Shown here: positions 25,873 through 30,542 of the stretch, piece after piece
Layout: every line of letters starts with the position of its first letter
How positions within the stretch are numbered: position 1 is the first letter of the stretch
Origin: an uncultured Sphingobacteriales bacterium
Lineage (GTDB): Bacteria; Bacteroidota; Bacteroidia; Chitinophagales; Chitinophagaceae
Direction: 5' to 3'
DNA length: 30,542 bases
Assembly (NCBI GenBank): GCA_937991535.1
Contig: CALKHN010000094.1
Location: 1 to 30,542 of the forward strand
Made by a program: the position numbers and the translations under genes
Notes under the pieces: model-generated
The model's input: the letters and a program-made list of their open reading frames with translations, nothing else
Database searches by the model: none
What the model was told of the DNA's origin: nothing

Positions 25873-26285
25873 CTTTGCTTTACCCAATAAAAAAACATTT
25901 TTAAGTATTTATAAACGCTTAAAACGTTTCTAAGCGTTTATAAACGGCTTTGCTTTGCCGGTACAGTGATAATTGCAGTACAGATGAATTTACAACTCAA
26001 CGAATACGCAATACCGGGAAATAAATACATTGATATTGGATGGGCCGAATATTGGGTATTGTACAGGGTGCAGACTGAAATGGTTTCCAAACCTATTCAT
26101 TTATTTCTGAAATTGAAAAGTTTTTTTTCGGTTCGGCAGGGGCAACCTGCTCCAATAAGGACTTCGCGACAAGTGGGCGAGATTTACATTTCGCGGGGGT
26201 GGCATGGCTGTGCCCATTGCTAAAATGCAGACCCCGGCGCGACACTATGCCCGCATTTTTGCCAAGCCTGTTAGCCGTCTTCCCT
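25873..26285. repeat. Dispersed repeat family 1, copy E
   Basis: The first 364 bases (to 26236) are nearly identical to copy F, with only a handful of differences. The head has a perfect 14-bp inverted repeat TTTATAAACGCTTA (25908-25921)/TAAGCGTTTATAAA (25931-25944) with a 9-base loop. Core GAATATTGGGTATTG; tail GCGGGGGT/ACCCCGGCGCG. The last part, TGCCCGCATTTTTGCCAAGC with CTGTTAGC, matches the end of family-2 repeat R2. It fills the spacer between the S41 gene and the GDCC gene. Confidence 0.8.
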
Positions 26286-26291
26286 TCCCTG

Positions 26292-26504
26292 TCAGCAACA
26301 AGATTTGCCCAATTGAATAGATGGACACTTTATTGTCCCGTAACTGCAATAAACACAACAGTCGCCTTGTTTTGGCCTGATCCTTGCCTTGCAGCCTTTA
26401 CATTCATAAAAATACTGGCAAGCGTTTGTTGGCATTGTTTCTTCTTGTCTGTGTCCACAAACAGGGCAGGTAATTATTGATTGAAGTATGATAGTTTTAA
26501 TCAT
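26292..26504 (-). CDS. GDCC zinc-ribbon-like small protein
   Basis: A 70-residue Cys-rich protein: ITCPVCGHRQEETMPTNACQ, FYECKGCKARIRPKQ and GDCCVYCSYGTIKCPSIQ. The GDCCV-CSYG block recurs in short bacterial proteins, often next to mercury-transport genes in Bacteroidota; the function is unknown. Paired Cys residues suggest a zinc ribbon or metal binding. Its start overlaps the stop of the MerT-like gene by 4 bases (ATGA), so it is translationally coupled. Confidence 0.8.
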   Translation of the reverse strand: MIKTIILQSIITCPVCGHRQEETMPTNACQYFYECKGCKARIRPKQGDCCVYCSYGTIKCPSIQLGKSCC

Positions 26505-26719
26505 TGGTTATTGGTTACGGTTTGTGAAACTACTTTGTATCCTAAAACAGTCAGTCCGATTAAATAAGGTCTGAAAGGTTCAATCCACGAAAATGAAGAA
26601 ACAAGTCCGGTTGCACCACCCAATAATGCTAAAGTTGGTGTAATGCAACAAAGTGAAGCTGCAATTGCCGTCAACAGTCCTGCTGCCCAACCTTTGTTAT
26701 TTTTTATTGTTTTGTCCAT
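26501..26719 (-). CDS. MerT-like mercuric transport protein, C-terminally truncated
   Basis: 72 residues. LLTAIAASLCCITPTLALLG is the first TM helix of MerT with the vicinal Cys pair that binds Hg2+. GGATGLVSSFSWIEPFRPYL then leads into the second helix (LIGLTVLG). Normal MerT has about 116 residues and three helices, and Bacteroidota MerTP adds an HMA domain. Here the homology ends after GLTVLG, and a short unrelated tail YKVVSQTVTNNQ leads to the stop. It looks like a shortened gene fused to the GDCC gene region. No merR or arsR-type regulator is beside it. Confidence 0.75.
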   Translation of the reverse strand: MDKTIKNNKGWAAGLLTAIAASLCCITPTLALLGGATGLVSSFSWIEPFRPYLIGLTVLGYKVVSQTVTNNQ

Positions 26720-26994
26720 AAATGCAAGGTCGTTAAAATATCTATTTAAGCCGCAAAGTGTGTGGGATTGGGTTGCAGTTAACGAACAGGTATTGCCGAT
26801 GGTGGGGAAATAGAAATCCGTCCGCCGGGACCGTTGATCGGTTTTTTGCTAAAGATAAATATTAAGAACTAAAGCTGGGCTTTATTCGTCCATCCGGGAC
26901 TTCAACTGCTTAGCGATATGTCGATGAGTTCATATTCTTCAGCCAGCATAGCAGAAAACCCCATGTTAGCGAGTCGGGCTTTTCAGCGAATTTT

Positions 26995-27540
26995 TTATTT
27001 AAGATTGTCAATTGAACTTGTCAGATGGTAACATATTAATTCAGGAGTTGCTTTATCAAGTTCATTTGATTGCTTAAACGAAAATTTATTCAGCAGTCTT
27101 ATAGAACTCAGATTATCCCTATGAAAGAATGCTTCAATTTTTTGAACTTTAATTGTATTGAATGCATAGTCGATAACTTTTTCTACAGCCTCCTTCATTA
27201 TTCCTTGTCGTTGAAAGTTTGTCAAAAGTTCATAGCCGATTTCACACTTGTCATTTTCATCTGAAAAGTTAAAAAGACAAATTGTCCCAACCAATATGTT
27301 TTTGTCACTCAAAGTTATTGCCCAATATAAAGAGTCATTTTTATTAATATTCTCATTAACCTTATTTATAAAATTCCTTGCATCATCAATAGTATTGCTT
27401 ACTTGTCTGTCAAGATATTTATTTATTTCACTATCAGAGCGCAAAATGAAAATTTCTTGTTCGTCATTAATTACTAGTTGTCTGAGGGTAAGCCTTTCCG
27501 TTCTCAAAATTGGAAAGGGTGCGAAAGTTCTATTTAACAT
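26995..27540 (-). CDS. GNAT family N-acetyltransferase
   Basis: A 181-residue acetyltransferase of the RimJ/RimL-like group. It opens FPILRTERLTLRQLVINDEQ, has the acceptor strand YWAITLSDKNILVGTICLFN, the acetyl-CoA loop CEIGYELLTNFQRQGIMKEA (Q/R-x-x-G-x-G/A type), and the final AFFHRDNLSSIRLLNKFSFK. It would acetylate an amino group of a small molecule or protein N-terminus using acetyl-CoA; the substrate is unknown. It is preceded (on its own strand) by family-2 repeat R1 starting 48 bases upstream. GNAT genes are frequent cargo of gene-cassette arrays. Confidence 0.92.
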   Translation of the reverse strand: MLNRTFAPFPILRTERLTLRQLVINDEQEIFILRSDSEINKYLDRQVSNTIDDARNFINKVNENINKNDSLYWAITLSDKNILVGTICLFNFSDENDKCEIGYELLTNFQRQGIMKEAVEKVIDYAFNTIKVQKIEAFFHRDNLSSIRLLNKFSFKQSNELDKATPELICYHLTSSIDNLK

Positions 27541-27587
27541 TCTGTGGTATTTAGCTTATTAGAATCTACGGTCACCTTAGCCTGATC

Positions 27588-27784
27588 GCTAACGGTAAAG
27601 GTTGGCGAAGTACGGATAATAGCGATCCGTCCCGCCCGGTATACCGAAGTTGATTATTTAATTAATGTACAAGTTATAGAATTTGCCGATAGCATTCCGT
27701 CAGCCGGTACAAAAGCCAAAACAAAGAACCAAAAGTTGACGAACGTTTTCCGTCCCGCATTTGTGCCAACCTACCTGTGTGCAG
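27588..27784. repeat. Family-2 attC-like repeat R1
   Basis: A 197-bp sequence, about 80% identical to R2 by eye. Its ends are complementary: AGGTTGGC (27599-27606) pairs perfectly with GCCAACCT (27765-27772). Shared inner words are CGGATAATAG, CCGTCCCGCCCGG and AAAACAAAGAACCAAAAGTTG. It ends at the base before the stop codon of the gene at 27785-28732. Confidence 0.7.
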
Positions 27785-28732
27785 TTATTTATTTCTTTTA
27801 AATGTCTTTATTATGTTTTTTATGTCGGAAATTGCTCTTTCACTTTCTTCCATATATGTTCCAACAAATAAATAATAACCTCCGCTTTCGTCAAACAAAA
27901 TCACTTGATACATTTCTTCATTTTTCTTGTCATTGCTTTTTGCGAAAAGTTCAAACCCTTTTAAGTTGTCAATCTCTATTTCATTGATTCCTTTACTTGT
28001 AATCACAGAATAGTCTTCAGAATATTTTTTTAACCTTGATATGCAAAATATCTTTTTGTTTTCAATATCTACTTTTGTAAACGATTTGTCGGTCAGCAAA
28101 GTTGCTTTGTCAAAACTTTCAGTAGGTGTTATCAAATCTCGATTAAATAACATTCCATTTCCTATTACTGCTTTAAATTTTAAAGAACCTACATTTTCGT
28201 CCAAAGTGTAGTTCAATGCTTCTCTTGGATTTATTTTTAAGTTAGATTCAACAATAGTCGTTAAAACACTTTGCTTAATTTTCTCTCCTAATTGTAATGA
28301 ATCTTTTAAGTAAACTCCATTTATTAATGTTGTCGAGTTTTCGTTTCCGTAAATTAAGATTTGTTTTGAAAATACCATTTCATTGGCTGGTTGGTCTAAT
28401 TCAATTAGTAAACCATTAAATTCAGCCACTTTGATTTCCTTTTTCTCCTTTAATTCCATTCCTCTTGTTTTTAGTATTTCGGAATTAAATCCTTTGGTAA
28501 CTTCTGAATATGGTCCAAGAATTTCCATTGTCATAATCATAGAAGTTTGGTCGCTAGGATTTTGAAAACCTTTAAAGTTGTTAGATGGTTGAAAAGAATC
28601 TGGTGGAATCATAAAAATGTTTGTTCCACTAATTTGTTGATGATTTTCAGTCTTTTCTTTCGGTAGTTCTTGTCCAAATACAATTAGTGAAATTGAAAAG
28701 AATAATGTCGTAATACTAATTCTTTTTATCAT
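27785..28732 (-). CDS. Secreted protein of unknown function (cassette-borne)
   Basis: 315 residues, with signal peptide MIKRISITTLFFSISLIVFG and cleavage near GQELP. Not recognised. The mature part alternates hydrophilic strands (NIFMIPPDSFQPSNNFKGFQ, TSMIMTMEILGPYSEVTKGF) and ends YLFVGTYMEESERAISDIKN, a pattern loosely like PsbP-fold stress proteins, but this is only an impression. There is a single Cys and no membrane segment after the signal. Both neighbouring spacers are copies of the family-2 repeat, which brackets the gene as a unit. Confidence 0.75.
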   Translation of the reverse strand: MIKRISITTLFFSISLIVFGQELPKEKTENHQQISGTNIFMIPPDSFQPSNNFKGFQNPSDQTSMIMTMEILGPYSEVTKGFNSEILKTRGMELKEKKEIKVAEFNGLLIELDQPANEMVFSKQILIYGNENSTTLINGVYLKDSLQLGEKIKQSVLTTIVESNLKINPREALNYTLDENVGSLKFKAVIGNGMLFNRDLITPTESFDKATLLTDKSFTKVDIENKKIFCISRLKKYSEDYSVITSKGINEIEIDNLKGFELFAKSNDKKNEEMYQVILFDESGGYYLFVGTYMEESERAISDIKNIIKTFKRNK

Positions 28733-28758
28733 TGATTTTCGTTTGTTTTAATTGCATA

Positions 28759-28955
28759 CAACGTTACAGGTTGGCGAAGTGCGGATAATAGCCTTCCGTC
28801 CCGCCCGGCAACTGGAGTTGGTTATTTATTTTAAGTACAAGTTATGGTTTTTGCCGATAGCGTTCGGTCAGCCGGAACAAAAGCTAAAACAAAGAACCAA
28901 AAGTTGAAGAACGTTTTTCGTCTGCCCGCATTTTTGCCAGCCTGTTGTGCGTTCG
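28759..28955. repeat. Family-2 attC-like repeat R2
   Basis: A 197-bp direct repeat of R1. CAGGTTGGC (28767-28775) pairs with GCCAGCCTG (28936-28944) through one G-T pair, and the ACAAC/GTTGT words outside extend the pairing across a bulge. It occupies almost the whole spacer between the start of the secreted-protein gene (28732) and the stop of the antitoxin gene (28965). Confidence 0.7.
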
Positions 28956-28964
28956 GCATATTTG

Positions 28965-29273
28965 TCAGTAAGCAAATTTTCTTTTATTCAGCTCTACGTT
29001 AAAATTCACTTTCGCGCCTAATGCTTCAAACACTTTCAGTATAGTCGTGAATCTTGCGTCAGTCGTACTGTTCTCAATTTTTGAAATCTGTGCTTTTTTC
29101 ACACCAACAAGTTTGCCTAATTCTTCTTGTGTCAAGTTACGTTCTTGTCGAGCTTGTTTGATGGCTTGCCCTAAAAGATCAAGACGAAGTTCGTTTTCAA
29201 ATTCGTCACGTTTTTTCGTTCCTTTTTTCCCGATATATTTGTCGGTCAAATCTTCTAAACTATATGTCTTCAT
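28965..29273 (-). CDS. HigA-like XRE antitoxin
   Basis: 102 residues: a charged N-terminus, then an XRE helix-turn-helix (LGQAIKQARQERNLTQEELG, VGVKKAQISKIENSTTDARF) and LKVFEALGAKVNFNVEL. This is the antitoxin pattern for RelE/Gp49-type toxins. It overlaps the toxin by 4 bases (ATGA) and lies downstream of it, the HigBA order. It should neutralise the toxin and repress the operon promoter. Confidence 0.92.
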   Translation of the reverse strand: MKTYSLEDLTDKYIGKKGTKKRDEFENELRLDLLGQAIKQARQERNLTQEELGKLVGVKKAQISKIENSTTDARFTTILKVFEALGAKVNFNVELNKRKFAY

Positions 29274-29620
29274 TTCTTCTTGTTTTTGTCATTAAAATAT
29301 TTTTCTCTTGATTTTTCAGCTCGGTCAATCTCACTCTTGGGAATTTTATCCGTTTTCTTAATCAGCCCGTGAGTTGAAATTACAACCGTGTCTGCCTTGT
29401 CGGTTTTATCCCAAAATGCAAAAAGTCGGTAATAAGTCTTGTTGAATTTCGTTCTAAACTCCCAAATTTCGTCTTGTAGTTTCTTGAAAAGTTCTTTGTC
29501 GTTTATGCTCCTGGATTTCCAAATATTATAAACTATTTTATCTCTTGCTTTTTCGTCAAGTCCATCCAAAAAGTCCTTTGCTTCTTCTAAAAACTGAACT
29601 CGAAATTTATAGTCATCCAT
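29270..29620 (-). CDS. HigB/Gp49-like RelE-superfamily toxin
   Basis: 116 residues: RVQFLEEAKDFLDGLDEKAR, LFKKLQDEIWEFRTKFNKTY, YRLFAFWDKTDKADTVVIST and the final GLIKKTDKIPKSEIDRAEKS. This is the phage-derived Gp49-like (PF05973) variant of RelE-type mRNA interferases, which cut mRNA on the ribosome. It is first in a two-gene operon with the antitoxin. It would stabilise the flanking cassette region against loss. Confidence 0.92.
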   Translation of the reverse strand: MDDYKFRVQFLEEAKDFLDGLDEKARDKIVYNIWKSRSINDKELFKKLQDEIWEFRTKFNKTYYRLFAFWDKTDKADTVVISTHGLIKKTDKIPKSEIDRAEKSREKYFNDKNKKK

Positions 29621-29756
29621 TCAAATGCTAATTTTGAAGCAAAGATAAAAGTTTCTTATTTAGGAAACAAGCGTTTTGGATTAAAAAGTTAAAGTTGTCA
29701 AGTAGTTCTTGTCTGCCGATGTCATGGTAGGTGGCCGGAAATGCTGACGCACAACT

Positions 29757-30121
29757 CTTTGCTTTACGCAATAAAAAAACATTTTTAAGTATTTATAAAC
29801 GCTTAAAACGTTTCTAAGCGTTTATAAACGGCTTTGCTTTGCCGGTACAGTGATAATTGCAGTACAGATGAATTTACAACTCAACGAATACGCAATACCG
29901 GGAAATAAATACATTGATATTGGATGGGCCGAATATTGGGTATTGTACAGGGTGCAGACTGAAATGGTTTCCAAACCTATTCATTTATTTCTGAAATTGA
30001 AAAGTTTTTTTTCGGTTACGGCGGGGGCAACCTGCTCCAATAAGGACTTCGCGGCAAGTGGGCGAGATTTACATTTCGCGTGGGTGGCATGGCTGTGCCC
30101 ATTGCTAAAATGCAGACCCCG
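29757..30121. repeat. Dispersed repeat family 1, copy F
   Basis: 365 bp, nearly identical to copy E (offset 3884, then 3885 after one inserted base in the tail). The 14-bp hairpin arms are at 29792-29805 and 29815-29828. The tail stops at GACCCCG (30121), before the CGCG of copy E, so the outer tail arm is lost. It lies upstream of the toxin gene and ends about 70 bases before the stop of the Lys/Glu-rich gene. Confidence 0.8.
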
Positions 30122-30192
30122 CCCAAAACAAACGGATTTCAAAAAAAATCCGATTCCGAACGAGGTGCAGTCATCCAAAGCGTGACCTGCCA

Positions 30193-30542
30193 TTATGCTT
30201 TTAGACCCTTTTGTTTTACACGATCTTTCGCGGGTTTATCCTGGTCTTTTTTAGTGTCCTTTTCAGCACCTTGCTTTTCTGATTTTTCCATGGACGGTTT
30301 TTTGCTCCCGGCTTTTTCATCCTTCACTTCTTTTTCGATGTGTTCTTTTTCTTCCTTTTCTTTGGCCAGTTTTTCTTCCCGATCCTTTTTATCCTTCACT
30401 TCTTTTTCGATGCGGTCCTTTTCTTCCTTTTCTTTGGCTAGTTTTTCTTCCCGATCCTTTTTATCCTTCACTTCTTTTTCGATGCGTTCCTTTTCTTCCT
30501 TTTCTTTGGCTAGTTTTTCTTCCCGATCCTTTTTATCCTTCA
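30193..30542 (-). CDS. Lys/Glu-rich tandem-repeat protein (partial, runs off the window)
   Basis: The C-terminal end of a very charged protein. A 24-residue unit (KDKKDREEKLAKEKEEK then -RIEKEV) repeats with an exact 72-base period (phase marks at 30321, 30393, 30465 and 30537) and continues past the window edge. The tail after the repeats is AGSKKPSMEKSEKQGAEKD and so on, ending KQKGLKA. It should form a long single alpha-helix or coiled coil. The start and the rest of the protein are outside the window, so no function can be given. Confidence 0.7.
   Translation of the reverse strand, partial: KDKKDREEKLAKEKEEKERIEKEVKDKKDREEKLAKEKEEKDRIEKEVKDKKDREEKLAKEKEEKEHIEKEVKDEKAGSKKPSMEKSEKQGAEKDTKKDQDKPAKDRVKQKGLKA

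Noticed and set aside
25966..26223. An open frame of 85 residues, repeated as an open frame of 111 residues at 29850-30185 with the same first 55 residues
   Set aside because: Both lie inside repeat copies E and F. In the diverged copies A and D the same region has single-base gaps that break the frame, so selection is not on a protein.
30132..30151. Hairpin CGGATTT/AAATCCG downstream of the Lys/Glu-rich gene, considered as terminator
   Set aside because: The A/T run lies in the loop and not after the stem, so it does not fit an intrinsic terminator.
30321..30542. Regular repeats considered as a CRISPR array
   Set aside because: The units are contiguous, keep a 72-base coding period and translate to a uniform charged helix; there are no unique spacers.

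Overview
The window looks like a chromosomal accessory region of a member of Bacteroidota, possibly of the Chitinophagaceae/Sphingobacteriia kind (the phylum is well supported, the family is a guess). The evidence is the style of the proteins (NamZ/DUF1343, DUF6597-like AraC regulators, ODP-type metallo-beta-lactamase fold, tyrosine recombinase coupled to an IS91-type transposase), the lack of clear Shine-Dalgarno sites, AT-rich leaders, a few TAnnTTTG-type promoter boxes, and moderate G+C. I see no rRNA, tRNA or CRISPR array.

Layout. 1-9.6 kb holds mostly minus-strand single genes: a secreted protein of unknown function, two VOC/PhnB-like proteins, an AraC regulator next to a RibD/DHFR-like reductase, a secreted alpha/beta hydrolase, a NamZ-type muramidase, a DoxX-like membrane protein (+), a lipoprotein-like protein and an NTF2-like protein. 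9.7-12 kb is a damaged zone: a G+C-rich ferric-reductase-like gene that seems to have lost its flavin domain, then an ABC exporter and a DoxX gene that have both lost their 5' ends at one shared breakpoint near 11,622. 12.0-17.9 kb is an orderly minus-strand operon: MacA-like adaptor, MacB-like ATPase, MacB-like permease and, 17 nt downstream, an MgtA-type P-type ATPase. An XRE regulator precedes it. 18.6-21.9 kb carries a cupin, a VOC remnant, an SRPBCC protein, a GlxA-like regulator and an ODP-type MBL protein. 22.0-24.35 kb is an IS91-like element with an overlapping tyrosine recombinase, the latter frameshifted at an A8 tract.

24.36-30.54 kb resembles a gene-cassette array: co-oriented minus-strand small genes (S41 peptidase, GDCC zinc-ribbon protein, MerT-like fragment, GNAT acetyltransferase, secreted unknown protein, HigB/HigA-type toxin-antitoxin, Lys/Glu-rich repeat protein), most of them separated by long structured repeats instead of ordinary spacers. 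Two repeat families are present. Family 1 (six copies, about 115-410 bp, all in one orientation) has a palindromic head, a conserved core and a GC-rich hairpin tail. Family 2 (two copies, about 197 bp) has attC-like complementary ends and fills the spacers on both sides of one gene. No integron integrase is in the window. These repeats are the most promising feature to follow up.
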